In this document: piece after piece, positions 44,809 to 53,811 of the stretch | How the letters are laid out: the number at the start of each line of letters is the position of its first letter | How positions within the stretch are numbered: position 1 is the first letter of the stretch | Assembly (NCBI RefSeq): GCF_000745235.1 | Contig: NZ_JQNL01000001.1 | Location: 1,984,001-2,048,000 of the forward strand | Reading direction: 5' to 3' | Origin: Luteibacter mycovicinus | Lineage (GTDB): Bacteria > Pseudomonadota > Gammaproteobacteria > Xanthomonadales > Rhodanobacteraceae | DNA length: 64,000 bases | Notes under the pieces: generated by a model | Database searches by the model: none | The model's input: the letters and a program-made list of their open reading frames with translations, nothing else | What the model was told of the DNA's origin: nothing | Position numbers and translations under genes: made by a program

Positions 44809-45912
44809 TTATCGCGCGGAAAGCTCCCACTTCATCTGCTTCAACCAGAGTTTCAGTCGTTTCACGTCATCGAAAGAACGAAGATCCTGTTCGAACGCCT
44901 TGATGTAATGGCGCAGGTCGGTGAGGCTCGCGGTGAGATGGCGCTTCACGCTCGCCGGCGACACCGTCGCCATCGGGCTCAGCCCGCATCGGGCCAGGTA
45001 TTCGAACTGCACCTCGGAAAGCTCCTGGTCGAGCCCACGCAGCTGCTCCTTGAGGATCGTATTCCAGCGTTTGAGGCGTTCCTCGCCGATGCTATCCAGC
45101 GCCGTCTGGTCGATGTGTTCCAGTTCGAGCTGGATCGCGAGCAGGTCCAGCAAGCTGCGGCTGGCGTAAGCTCCGTTGACCCGCTGCATCAGGACTGCCT
45201 TGCGTTCGCGTTCCACGGGGTCGGGTTCGCGGTCGGGATGCAGCATGCTGGCCAGCTTACGGTAGACCTCGCGCAGGGACTGGTGGACTTCCGCCTCCTC
45301 GGTACGCGCGCGCTCCTCGGCGGCTTTCGGCTTCTTTGCCTTCTTTCGCTCTGCGTGAAACTCCTCCTTCGCTTCGCGATGCCTGCGCTCGGCATCTTCC
45401 TGCTCGTCGAGTTGTCTCTGGATATGACGGAGCACGGCTTCGGGCGAATTCAGGTCGACGTCGTCGGCGATATCGACACCGAACTCGGTCTCCAACGTTT
45501 GCTTCAGATCCGCCAGGGCCTCGGCGCTCTTCGCGTCGTCCGCCCCGCTGTAGCGACGATAGAGTTCCTCGACGGCGGGATCGTCGCTTGACTCCATGAG
45601 GTCGCCGGCGATGTGACTGATGAGATCCTCGATCGTCTGGCGCTCGCCCTTGGTCAGCCCCTTTGCGTCGTGCGACTGATCGAGCTTATGCAGCATCTGA
45701 ATGCGTATTGCTTCGAAGCTGTTCTGCAGCGGCACGACTTCATCGGTGTACCGGCGCCGGAAGTCGGTGCCGAAGACCTCCCACTCGGCCAGCGTCGCAC
45801 GGCGCCTGGCGATCTTCTCGCTGAGCGTGTTGAAGGCTTTCTGGCCCTTTGACAACGGCTTTTCGTTGCCATCGCCGGCGACTTTGATAGCGTTAATCGT
45901 TTTCTTCGTCAT
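44809..45912 (-). CDS. J-domain-like protein in an overlapping operon with a nucleotidyltransferase
   Basis: A 367-residue, highly charged helical protein. A central coiled-coil-like stretch (DEQEDAERRHREAKEEFHAE and following Lys/Glu-rich residues) leads into SLREVYRKLASMLHPDREPD (about 222-241), which has the YRKLA...HPD signature of a DnaJ J-domain, followed by LMQRVNGAYASRSLLDLL. Its start codon lies 20 bp inside the nucleotidyltransferase gene, so the two are translationally coupled. A J-domain would recruit DnaK. The function of this arrangement is unknown. Confidence 0.75.
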   Translation of the reverse strand: MTKKTINAIKVAGDGNEKPLSKGQKAFNTLSEKIARRRATLAEWEVFGTDFRRRYTDEVVPLQNSFEAIRIQMLHKLDQSHDAKGLTKGERQTIEDLISHIAGDLMESSDDPAVEELYRRYSGADDAKSAEALADLKQTLETEFGVDIADDVDLNSPEAVLRHIQRQLDEQEDAERRHREAKEEFHAERKKAKKPKAAEERARTEEAEVHQSLREVYRKLASMLHPDREPDPVERERKAVLMQRVNGAYASRSLLDLLAIQLELEHIDQTALDSIGEERLKRWNTILKEQLRGLDQELSEVQFEYLARCGLSPMATVSPASVKRHLTASLTDLRHYIKAFEQDLRSFDDVKRLKLWLKQMKWELSAR

Positions 45913-46600
45913 GTAACCATTCCGACATGATCCTCAGGCGTCCAACAACGATTTCACTTCGTTCTGGCTCGGCAAGCAGACCGGGTAACGTATTGATAAA
46001 ATCCGGATTTACAAGCAGGTTGGCAAAGGTGCGTCCTACCGCGTGGCGGACAGCAATAGGAGCCGTCGTCAGCTCCCGAACCAGTTCCTCTCGGCCATCA
46101 ACAATATTCAGTACGTCTTCGAGGTCGTGACTGGCGGCAATATCACAAGCGCCGCGATCGGCAAACGCCTCCAACTTCGTCGCGACGAACGCAACGGCAC
46201 TGGCCACACGGATCGCAAGCTCGTCGCCGAGGTTGAGAACTTCTGCTGTCGCCACTGTAAACGGGTACCACCGGTTCGAAAATCCCAGCACTCCGGCGTC
46301 CACAGGCATCAGATCAAAGATGACCCCGGACTCGCGATGGATCCAGCGGCAAATGACGCCGCTGTCCACATCCCGGCGAAAGCCTCGCTCGGCAACGCGC
46401 TCCTCCACTCGGTGAAACTGCGCACGCGCTGCTTGCACTACCGCATCGACATCTCTCGTCGCGCGAACGCTTTCGGCCAGCGGATCGGTAATCAGCAAGC
46501 CAGCAACCGCACCTCCAATAAAGACGACTTGCTCGCGAAGATCGCCCAGCGCCTCGGCGACCAAACGTAGGTATGGAAGATTCGGATCATCCTGGCGCAT
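45893..46600 (-). CDS. Nucleotidyltransferase-fold protein (AbiEii-like)
   Basis: A 235-residue protein with the minimal nucleotidyltransferase core: VVFIGGAVAGLLITDP, then SVRATRDVDAVVQAA, the GG...DxD pattern of the AbiEii/AbiGii type, and a third acidic strand around SGVIFDLMPVD. The C-terminal half is helical (FVATKLEAFADRGACDIAAS, HDLEDVLNIVDGREELV), as in AbiEii-like toxins. It overlaps the winged-helix gene by 14 bp upstream and the J-domain gene by 20 bp downstream. AbiE-type pairs couple a winged-helix antitoxin with such an enzyme; that this is a toxin-antitoxin module is an inference. Confidence 0.75.
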   Translation of the reverse strand: MRQDDPNLPYLRLVAEALGDLREQVVFIGGAVAGLLITDPLAESVRATRDVDAVVQAARAQFHRVEERVAERGFRRDVDSGVICRWIHRESGVIFDLMPVDAGVLGFSNRWYPFTVATAEVLNLGDELAIRVASAVAFVATKLEAFADRGACDIAASHDLEDVLNIVDGREELVRELTTAPIAVRHAVGRTFANLLVNPDFINTLPGLLAEPERSEIVVGRLRIMSEWLHDEEND

Positions 46601-47120
46601 CGGCAGTTCTCAGTTCGTTGGCCAGATAGTCTGCCGCCAGAGAGCGTTCGCGCGCGCGGCCTGATCGCAGCGCGTCCTGTAGGGCGAGGAGGCGATGCAA
46701 CGTCGGATCTCTCAGCGCCGCGAACGGGACGGACCGATATAAAGGACTCAGGATTGGCCCCTTCGCGCTTCCGCCGATGTGTGCCCAGACCGGCGCTTCG
46801 CCGGGAACGGCGGTGATCGCATCAGACAACGGCTCAGCCCCAAAGCTGGTCGGGACCCCTCGCTTGACCGGCCCGAGGACCGCAGGCCAGACGTATCTAA
46901 CTCCGTGCAGGGCAAAATCCAACAACGCAGGTCGAACCGGCGACCAATCGCCACGGCCGGAGCTCACCGCTAGCCCCGACGCCACGGCGCGCTTCACGCT
47001 GGCATGCACCTCCGAGGGGCTCATCGAAAGTGCTTGACCCAGCGCGGCATACGTCCAGCGCTGCCGCGGATTAGCCGCGACTTTGAGCAGCACGAGAAGA
47101 TCCTGCGGTTTCAGTTCCAC
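46587..47120 (-). CDS. Winged-helix (MarR-like) protein, probable autoregulator
   Basis: A 177-residue protein starting with GTG at 47120. The N-terminal winged HTH (about 1-65) reads PQDLLVLLKVAANPRQRWTY, AALGQALSMSPSEVHASVKR, AVASGLAVSSG. The rest is a conserved region without a named fold. The start codon lies only 10 bp from a perfect 30-bp palindrome (47131-47160), the expected operator for such a protein. Its stop overlaps the start of the nucleotidyltransferase gene, suggesting an antitoxin or regulator role for that protein. Confidence 0.78.
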   Translation of the reverse strand: MELKPQDLLVLLKVAANPRQRWTYAALGQALSMSPSEVHASVKRAVASGLAVSSGRGDWSPVRPALLDFALHGVRYVWPAVLGPVKRGVPTSFGAEPLSDAITAVPGEAPVWAHIGGSAKGPILSPLYRSVPFAALRDPTLHRLLALQDALRSGRARERSLAADYLANELRTADAPG

Positions 47121-47130
47121 GGCGGCGCCT

Positions 47131-47160
47131 CATATTCGCTATTCGCGAATAGCGAATATG
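47131..47160. promoter_or_regulatory. Perfect 30-bp palindromic operator upstream of the winged-helix gene
   Basis: The arms CATATTCGCTATTCG and CGAATAGCGAATATG are exact reverse complements with no spacer. Each arm contains the heptamer TATTCGC (or its complement) twice in tandem, giving four half-sites. It is AT-rich in GC-rich DNA and ends 10 bp before the GTG start at 47120, so binding there would block both RNA polymerase and ribosomes. It is most likely bound by the winged-helix protein it precedes. Confidence 0.8.
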
Positions 47161-47295
47161 CGTTACCGGCGGGCTGCGATCAAGGCCTGATCCCGGCAAA
47201 GCGTGCTTCACAGCTCCTCTCGCGGCCTTAAACCGTCACCGGAATGACCACCGACACCGCAAGCAGCCGCCCCTCCCGCGGCGGAAGGCTTCTGC

Positions 47296-48867
47296 TCATT
47301 CCACGCGTGGCGGATTCCGTATCGGTCCTGACCACTGCTGGATAAGGCGCAACCAACGCCCGAACGGATCCGGATTCCACACGAAGGTGGCCACGCTCTC
47401 CGCAGGCATCCGGTACTCGAAGCGGTGGCCACCCTCTACCACCGACACGGTACGCGCCTCTGTGCGTATGTTGACCAAGACGAGCACGATCGATCCGTCG
47501 GCTTCGTTGCGGAAGGCCACATTGGCCAGTCCCATCTCCGCATCGGTGTCGTTGGACTTGATCCGCACGGCGCCGGGAAGGACGAAGCGGCTGAAATGCC
47601 CCAGCGCGTAGTACTCGTCATTCCGGCTCACGCGTCCCGTCGTCGAATCGACGGTGATCACGCCCTTGCACGCCGCACATCCGCCGAAGTGCGGCCCGTG
47701 ATTTTCGTCGAGGGCGAGATTCCAGTAGATGACGCCACGTGCCCATTGCCGGGTGCCCGTGACCAGAAGATTGCGCGTAAACCACAGCAGCTCGCCATTC
47801 ATGCTCAGCGGCCAGTCGCCTCCGGAGCATTCGGTGATGAACGTATCCTTGTCGGGATGCGCTCGATGGACGGTACCCTGTTCGTGCTGGCTGCCTTCGT
47901 AGCAGTGCCAGGCGACGCCGTCGACGTAGGGCGCCGCGTCGGGATCGCCGAGCACGGCCAGCGGCTCCTCGGGATGACTCCAGTTATGGTCCCACTCGAG
48001 GATCCGCGTACGTGGCGAGCGCCCGGCGAGCTTCGGCCCGAGGTATCGACCGATGATGCGCGCGCGTGTCTGGGGCGACATGGGCATCGCCAGGTAGCTG
48101 ATCGGAGAAAACCTCGGCTCGTTCTGCAAGGTCAGCGCGTAAATCGGAATGCCGTGGCGCCGATACGCGTCGACGTAGCGCACGAGATAGTCGGCATAAG
48201 CGCCCTCATATGTCTCGAGCAGTTCGCCGCCGATCAGGTTCTCGCTCGTCTTCATCCATACCGGTGCGCTCCATGGCGACGCGACGATCCGCAAGCCAGG
48301 GTTGATGGCGAGGGACTCCTGCACCACCGGGATCAGGTCGGGGATGTTCTCCGCGACATTGAAGTGTTTCAGGTCGGGATCGGTCGCACCGAACGGCAGA
48401 TCGTCGAGCGTGTAGAAGTGCGGCGAGAAATCGGACGCACCGATGGTCAGACGCATCATGTTGAAGTTGAGACCGGGCGGCGGTCCGTAAAGCTCCTTCA
48501 TCAACGCATCGCGCTGAACTTCGCCCAGCGTGTTGTGCAGAAGCCAGGCGGACGAGTCCGTCATCGCCGCGCCGAAACCGACGATGGACTGATAGGCGAC
48601 GTCGCTGTCGATCACGATGTCGGCAGGTGACGATGTAGCCTCCGTCATTGCAACGCTCGGCTCCGCCGTAAGTTTCTTTCGATGATCCGCCGTACTCAGC
48701 CAGACATCGACGATGGGCAGGATCGGACCGGCCGGCGGCATGACGTCGCTGCGGGCTATCGGCGGGCGCTGGGAGCGCGGAGCGTTGAGCACCGCCACCG
48801 TGATCGCCGCGATCAATACCGTGAAGAACACCGCCAACGAACGGGACGGCTCGCGCGCTTCACCCAT
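47296..48867 (-). CDS. GH30-family glycosidase (glucosylceramidase-like), membrane-anchored or secreted
   Basis: A 523-residue protein with an N-terminal hydrophobic segment (LAVFFTVLIAAITVAVLNAP) acting as signal or anchor. The (beta/alpha)8 domain starts YQSIVGFGAAMTDSSAW. The acid/base Glu is in YALTLQNEPRFSP and the nucleophile Glu in DTFITECSGGDW, the GH30 pattern. A beta-sandwich follows (about 420-510). GH30 enzymes cleave beta-glucosides, beta-xylans or sphingolipid heads; the exact substrate is unknown. It lies 33 bp downstream of the XRE/MmyB regulator on the same strand. Confidence 0.92.
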   Translation of the reverse strand: MGEAREPSRSLAVFFTVLIAAITVAVLNAPRSQRPPIARSDVMPPAGPILPIVDVWLSTADHRKKLTAEPSVAMTEATSSPADIVIDSDVAYQSIVGFGAAMTDSSAWLLHNTLGEVQRDALMKELYGPPPGLNFNMMRLTIGASDFSPHFYTLDDLPFGATDPDLKHFNVAENIPDLIPVVQESLAINPGLRIVASPWSAPVWMKTSENLIGGELLETYEGAYADYLVRYVDAYRRHGIPIYALTLQNEPRFSPISYLAMPMSPQTRARIIGRYLGPKLAGRSPRTRILEWDHNWSHPEEPLAVLGDPDAAPYVDGVAWHCYEGSQHEQGTVHRAHPDKDTFITECSGGDWPLSMNGELLWFTRNLLVTGTRQWARGVIYWNLALDENHGPHFGGCAACKGVITVDSTTGRVSRNDEYYALGHFSRFVLPGAVRIKSNDTDAEMGLANVAFRNEADGSIVLVLVNIRTEARTVSVVEGGHRFEYRMPAESVATFVWNPDPFGRWLRLIQQWSGPIRNPPRVE

Positions 48868-48900
48868 GCCGGACGCCTGTCCGCTCGACCGCGCGGCAAC

Positions 48901-49740
48901 TCACGTCGCTGAAGCCCGTCGTGCTTCGATGCGTTCGCGGATCCGTGCCGAGTCCGCACTCGACACCGCGTTGTAGACGAACATGCACAGGTCCGGCCGG
49001 CCATCCACGGCAAACGCCGAATACTCCAGCTCGAGCAGCCCGAGTTCCGGGTGATGAATGCGCTTGAGACCTTCGCCATGCGCGCGTACGTCGTTATCGA
49101 GCCACATCGCCTCGAACTCCGGACTGATGCGCGAAAGGTCTTCGACGAACTGGCCGATCTCCGCGGTCGCTCCGGCGCGCGCCACGTCCGCACGGAACGC
49201 ACCGACGACGAAGCGAGCCACGCTTTCCCAGTCGTCCTGGTGAGCACGCACGCGCTGGTTCGAGAACATCAGATGGAGGATGTTGCGCTGGTCGGGAGGC
49301 AGCAGCGCGTAGTCGGTCAGCACGGCGGCGGCGGCCTCATTCCACGCCACGACATCCCACAGAGCCGTCCGCACGATCGCGGGGCTGACCTCGAACGCAT
49401 CGAGCACGCGTTGCAGCCGCGGGGATACACCATTGGCCGCACGGTAGTGCACTTCAGGCAGCCGGCCGAGCCCGAGCATGAAAAGGTGCTCGCGCTCCGG
49501 CTCGGTCAGCATCAGGCCGACGGCGATGCGGTTGAGTACGTCGGCGGATGGCGCACCGCCCCGGCCCTGCTCCAGCCACGTGTACCAGGTGGGACTGATG
49601 TTGGCGCGCTGGGCGACTTCTTCGCGACGCAGGCCCTTCGTGCGCCGCCGGCCGCCGACGAAACCGAATGTGGCGGGGTCCAGCCGGGTGCGCCGGTCGC
49701 GCAGGAAGGTACCGAGTGGATTGTCGACAGGGACGGACAT
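48901..49740 (-). CDS. XRE-family regulator with MmyB-like ligand-binding domain
   Basis: A 279-residue regulator. The N-terminal HTH (about 8-75) has LGTFLRDRRTRLDPATFGFV, GLRREEVAQRANISPTWYTW and LEQGRGGAPSADVLNRIAVG. The C-terminal MmyB-type domain (about 105-265) includes SPAIVRTALWDVVAWNEAAA. This family usually binds a lipid-like or small ligand and controls a divergent oxidoreductase gene; here a divergent epimerase-like gene starts at 49839, with 98 bp between. Confidence 0.92.
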   Translation of the reverse strand: MSVPVDNPLGTFLRDRRTRLDPATFGFVGGRRRTKGLRREEVAQRANISPTWYTWLEQGRGGAPSADVLNRIAVGLMLTEPEREHLFMLGLGRLPEVHYRAANGVSPRLQRVLDAFEVSPAIVRTALWDVVAWNEAAAAVLTDYALLPPDQRNILHLMFSNQRVRAHQDDWESVARFVVGAFRADVARAGATAEIGQFVEDLSRISPEFEAMWLDNDVRAHGEGLKRIHHPELGLLELEYSAFAVDGRPDLCMFVYNAVSSADSARIRERIEARRASAT

Positions 49741-49838
49741 AGCGATCCTGTTGGTTCCTATACCACGATAACGTCACTACTTTAACAGTATGAGCGACGC
49801 GCCCATCGTACTCCTACAACGAATTGGGAGCAGCACTC

Positions 49839-50735
49839 ATGCGTATCTTTCTCACCGGCGCCACCGGCTTCATCGGCTCACGAATCGTGCCGGAACTGAT
49901 CGCCGCCGGACACCACGTCCTCGGCATGACCCGTTCGGACTCCGGCGCGCGGGCGCTGCAGGCGGCGGGCGCCGACGTACACCGTGGCGAGCTTGAGGAT
50001 CTGGAGAGCCTCCGCGCTGGCGCGGCGCAGGCGGATGCGGTCATTCACACGGCGTTCGACCACAACTTCGCGAACTTCGTCGCCAACTGCGAGAAGGATC
50101 AGCGGGCGATCCGCGCCCTCGGCTCCGCCCTGATCGGCTCGGACCGGCCGCTGCTGATTACATCGGGTACGGGCATAGGCAGCCCGGGCCATGGCGAGCT
50201 GGCCCGCGAGGACGTGTTCAATGCGGCGCACCCGAACCCGCGCACGCTCACGGAGATCACCGGTAACGAACTGCTCGACAAAGGTGTCGCCGTGTCGGTG
50301 GTGAGGTTGCCTCAGGTGCACGACCCGGTTAAGCAGGGCCTGATCACGCCGCTGCTGGACATCATTCGCGCCAAAGGAGTCTCCGCTTATGTGGGCGACG
50401 GACAAAACCGCTGGCCCGCGGCTCATGTGCTCGACGTGGCACGCCTGTACCGTCTGGCGATCGAACAATGCAAGCCGGGTACGCGCTACAACGCGGTGGC
50501 CGAAGAGGGTATCACGGCCCGCGCCATCGCCGAGGCGCTGGGCGAAGGCCTCGGCATCCCGGTGAAATCGATCGACGCGAGCGAATCCGCCGCCTACTTT
50601 GGCTGGATGAGCGCCTTCATGAGTATGGATCTTTCGGCGTCCAGCGCGTGGACGCGTCAAGCCCTGGGATGGAACCCGGCGGGCCCGACGCTCCTCGAGG
50701 ATCTCAGGCGTATGGATTACTCCGTCGCCGCCTGA
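49839..50735 (+). CDS. NAD-dependent epimerase/dehydratase-like SDR protein
   Basis: A 298-residue extended SDR starting at ATG 49839 (GGGAG 9 nt upstream). MRIFLTGATGFIGSRIVPEL gives the Rossmann TGxxGxxG motif; ADAVIHTAFDHNFANFV and NRWPAAHVLDVARLYRLAIE match the extended SDR pattern of stress-linked NAD-binding oxidoreductases. No clear YxxxK motif is seen, so the active site may be altered. Probably controlled by the divergent XRE/MmyB regulator. Confidence 0.88.
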   Translation: MRIFLTGATGFIGSRIVPELIAAGHHVLGMTRSDSGARALQAAGADVHRGELEDLESLRAGAAQADAVIHTAFDHNFANFVANCEKDQRAIRALGSALIGSDRPLLITSGTGIGSPGHGELAREDVFNAAHPNPRTLTEITGNELLDKGVAVSVVRLPQVHDPVKQGLITPLLDIIRAKGVSAYVGDGQNRWPAAHVLDVARLYRLAIEQCKPGTRYNAVAEEGITARAIAEALGEGLGIPVKSIDASESAAYFGWMSAFMSMDLSASSAWTRQALGWNPAGPTLLEDLRRMDYSVAA

Positions 50736-50753
50736 GCAGGGTCAGAAGCGCAA

Positions 50754-50858
50754 TCAGTGCTGGTTGCGCTTCTTCTCGTCCTTCGCCGCCTTCTTTTCCT
50801 TCATGGTCTTGGCGGGCTTCTTCTTGTCGCTCTTCTTTGAATCCAATCCCTTGCTCAT
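50754..50858 (-). CDS. Tiny lysine-rich protein
   Basis: A 34-residue protein starting MSKGLDSKKSDKKKPAKTMK and continuing with more Lys/Glu residues. The ATG at 50858 has GGGGAAA 5 nt upstream. Small 'KKPAKTxKEK' proteins occur widely in beta- and gammaproteobacteria; no function is known. It could bind nucleic acids. It is convergent to the epimerase-like gene and 71 bp from the esterase gene. Confidence 0.7.
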   Translation of the reverse strand: MSKGLDSKKSDKKKPAKTMKEKKAAKDEKKRNQH

Positions 50859-50929
50859 GACGTTTCCCCGGTGATTGCCACGGCGGATCGCCGTCGCATG
50901 CACCGAGGTTACGCCGATTGCGTGGCGAG

Positions 50930-53242
50930 TTACACGCTGCCGAACAGGCCGCGCGCGTATTCGTACTCGGCCAGCATTTCCTCGAAGCTGAGCGCACGGT
51001 TCCACACCGCGGCATAGCGGGTCAGCACCGCGCCCTGCCCCGTCGCATCGCCGCCGTCCTTCCAGGCATTGATCAGCACCTTGCCGTTGAGCGGACGTGT
51101 CGCCAGTCCCGGATAGCGCTGCTCACGCAGGTTGTCCTCATACGCCGGGCAGAGGAAGCGCACGCTGCCACTCACCGCGTCGACCGAGACGATGGCGAAG
51201 CGCGGCTTGTAGCGCGTGTCGAGCGACTCGCTCGGGCCGCTGGTCACGGCCTTCTGGCTGCCCGTGAGGGCAAGACGGAAGCTGGTGAGCTCGGAGTTGG
51301 CGACACCGGTGTCGTACGAGTGCTGCAACGCCAGACCCGCCTGACGCGGACTGAAGCCCTGGAAGGTGCTGATCGCACGCCCCGCGTTGCTACCCGGGCC
51401 CACGGCATACGGGCTGCAGAAGATCGCCGCGAACGTGATGCTGGCGGTCTCGTCGATGTCGGTCTGGAAACCCTGCGTACCGTTCGCCGACTGCGTACCC
51501 GACGCGGTGAAGCTCGGCCGCCCGATCAGCGTGAGCGCGGCGCGACCGCTACCCGACTGATCGACGACGTCGCTGCGCGCATTGCCGTTGAAATGCCACT
51601 CACCGGTCGGCTGCACACGATTGACCCAGCTAAGCGCCACATCGGCGACCAGTGCGTAGTTATGCATCGGACGCGTCTTGCCCGTGCTGGCGATGTACAG
51701 ATCGGTGTCGCCGGCGCTGTCACGGATGTTGGTACGCGGGCCGCCTTTACGTCCGGCGATCGATGCGGGCTCGGACGGGTCACCCCAGCCGAGGGAAATC
51801 TTGGCGGCGGTATCGGGAAGATCCGCTTTGAGCGTCACCTGCAGGGTGTCGCGGGAGATGACCTTCACCGCGGCGATCAGATTGTTGTCGGTGGGGCTGG
51901 CCGGAACGATCTTGTTGTTCGCATCGCGGACGTCCAGACCGTAGTTGCGCGTCGCCGCCACCCAGCTCGTATCCAGGGTGAGCACGCCGGCCGGCACGTT
52001 GAAGGCCAGGTTGATCGTACGCGCGTTGACCTTGACCGCCGCCGCGACATCGAGCGCGGGGTTGCGCAACGCGACGCCCGCCGAACGATCCTGGATCAGC
52101 TGGTAGAGCGCACGGGCGAAGTAGCGCCCCTGCCATCGATGGCTCTCGTTGGTCAGGTGCAACATCGGCTGATCCGCCGCCGCCTCGTCCGCGTAGTCGA
52201 ACATGTATTGCGGGTTGACCATGCGCAGGTAAGGACTGGCCAGGCAGGCGTCGCGCTGCGCGAGCGCGATGAACGGATTGCAGAATGCGGGGCTGGTGGC
52301 GCCGTAGCTGTTGTGGCTGGTCACCTGGCCGATCAGCCATAGCGGACGCCAGCTCTGCTCGGGCAGGTTGACCTGGCAGAGCTTGAGCCAGTGCGCGCGT
52401 TCGAGTGCGGTGAGTTTGGTCTTGTAGCTGGCACGGGTTTCCGAAAGGCCTGTGGAGTCGGCCTCGCCCTGCTGCCACGTGGTGGCCAGCCAGCCGATAT
52501 TGCTGCCGTCCTTCTGGCCTTCGGCACGCATCAGCCCGAGCATCGCTTTCAGACGCAGCGCACTGTTGTCCCAGCCCTGGTAGCCACCGAGATTGCTGTC
52601 GTCGAGGAAGCTGGCGAAGTAACCGATCGGACGGCCACCTTCCGCGCTGGTAAACGCGCTGTAGCGGCTGTACTGCGACGCGGCCGGTACGCCGGTCAGC
52701 GCGGCGGTGTATTCCACCAGCCCGTCCGCGCAGGCATTGGTACCGACTTCACCGCCGGTGCCGTGACCGCCGTCGTATTCCACGAGAGGTACGAGACCCG
52801 TCATGGCGGTCGCGTCGGTACCGGGACGTACGCCACCGTTGAACGTCACGTTCGCATAGATCTGCTGCAGCGTGAGCGCGGGGCGGCCACCGGTGCCGAC
52901 CGCGTTCGACTGGCCGTGGAACATGATCAGCTCGCGCCGCGAACGGATGATGGTTTCCGCCGCGGCGATGGCATTGGCTTCGGGAAACATGCTGCCCGTG
53001 ACGAGCGTGCCTGCCTTGGCGGGTGAGCTGAACAGCCACGACAGGCCGACCGTACCGGTCATGCTGGCCAGACCCAGGCCGCCGGCGGCCGTGGCGCTGT
53101 TCCGCAGGAACTGACGACGGGCGCTGTCGGGCTCGGTGGCACGGGCCGCGCTCACGTCACTGTGCCAGGGCCGCAGGTCGAGGCTGCCATCGGCGCGACG
53201 CAGGTTCAGGGAGACACGCTTGAAGATCCAGGGTTGTTTCAT
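50930..53242 (-). CDS. Tat-exported SGNH-type esterase with laminin-G-like C-terminal domain
   Basis: A 770-residue protein; the ATG at 53242 is chosen because it leads into a Tat signal (SARRQFLRNSATAAGGLGLA) at about residues 40-75. The SGNH/sialate O-acetylesterase-type core has FHGQSNAVGTGG (Ser block), LATTWQQGEADSTG (block III) and LTNESHRWQGRYFA, which supplies the His of the last block. The C-terminal part (about 530-760) is beta-rich with GEWHFNGNARSDVVDQSGSG, like a LamG/concanavalin binding domain. It probably deacetylates a polysaccharide after folding in the cytoplasm and export by Tat. Confidence 0.75.
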   Translation of the reverse strand: MKQPWIFKRVSLNLRRADGSLDLRPWHSDVSAARATEPDSARRQFLRNSATAAGGLGLASMTGTVGLSWLFSSPAKAGTLVTGSMFPEANAIAAAETIIRSRRELIMFHGQSNAVGTGGRPALTLQQIYANVTFNGGVRPGTDATAMTGLVPLVEYDGGHGTGGEVGTNACADGLVEYTAALTGVPAASQYSRYSAFTSAEGGRPIGYFASFLDDSNLGGYQGWDNSALRLKAMLGLMRAEGQKDGSNIGWLATTWQQGEADSTGLSETRASYKTKLTALERAHWLKLCQVNLPEQSWRPLWLIGQVTSHNSYGATSPAFCNPFIALAQRDACLASPYLRMVNPQYMFDYADEAAADQPMLHLTNESHRWQGRYFARALYQLIQDRSAGVALRNPALDVAAAVKVNARTINLAFNVPAGVLTLDTSWVAATRNYGLDVRDANNKIVPASPTDNNLIAAVKVISRDTLQVTLKADLPDTAAKISLGWGDPSEPASIAGRKGGPRTNIRDSAGDTDLYIASTGKTRPMHNYALVADVALSWVNRVQPTGEWHFNGNARSDVVDQSGSGRAALTLIGRPSFTASGTQSANGTQGFQTDIDETASITFAAIFCSPYAVGPGSNAGRAISTFQGFSPRQAGLALQHSYDTGVANSELTSFRLALTGSQKAVTSGPSESLDTRYKPRFAIVSVDAVSGSVRFLCPAYEDNLREQRYPGLATRPLNGKVLINAWKDGGDATGQGAVLTRYAAVWNRALSFEEMLAEYEYARGLFGSV

Positions 53243-53811
53243 CGTGACGACTCGGATAACGCCGGGGTGAAACACCCTGGGCGACGGAAGGGGAGGAGGA
53301 TGGCGTGCAAGCCCGGCAAGCCAACCGTCAAAAAGTCGACGACTGACGTTTTTATGACCCGCAATCACGATGTATCACGCGCGTCGGCCGGCGTGTCTCT
53401 TCGTATTCGGCAAGAAGGCCATCCAGACGTCCTTTTGTGAGCCACGCCGCACTCTGTCCTCATGACTCGTAAGCCGCGTGACAGCGGCGTTACGGCCGCT
53501 CGTGGCCCTCGGCCGCGTCAGTCCCGTGCGTCGCTGAGACGCACGTAAGCCCGACGCCGTACGAAACGATCGGCGAAACATTGCCGTCGCATGTGAATGG
53601 GCACCCCATACTTGTGGCCAGCGACCTTCCACCACCCTCAGGGTGTGCGTTTCCTTAAAGTACGCGCGCCGGACGCCAGGATGCGAAGGGACGAGAAGGG
53701 GGAACAGGGATGCGCAGGAACGCGCAGGGAGGCGCCAGGGATGCAGCGGATGCAGGCACGCGCGCAAGGAGGCGCAGGGATGCGCGACGCGCGCAGGGAT
53801 ACGCCGGGATG
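53243..53811. other. Intergenic stretch with purine-rich imperfect repeats
   Basis: About 570 bp without a supported gene between the esterase and the AraC gene. At about 53690-53815 the plus strand carries imperfect copies of GCGCAGGGATGC and AGGAGGCGCAGG. These give arginine-rich, low-complexity frames on the plus strand that do not look like protein. The rest shows no RNA, IS end or operator that I can support. Confidence 0.5.

Noticed and set aside
47131..47160. Palindrome considered as a CRISPR repeat or transposon end
   Set aside because: There is only one copy and no spacer pattern; position right before a start codon fits an operator better.
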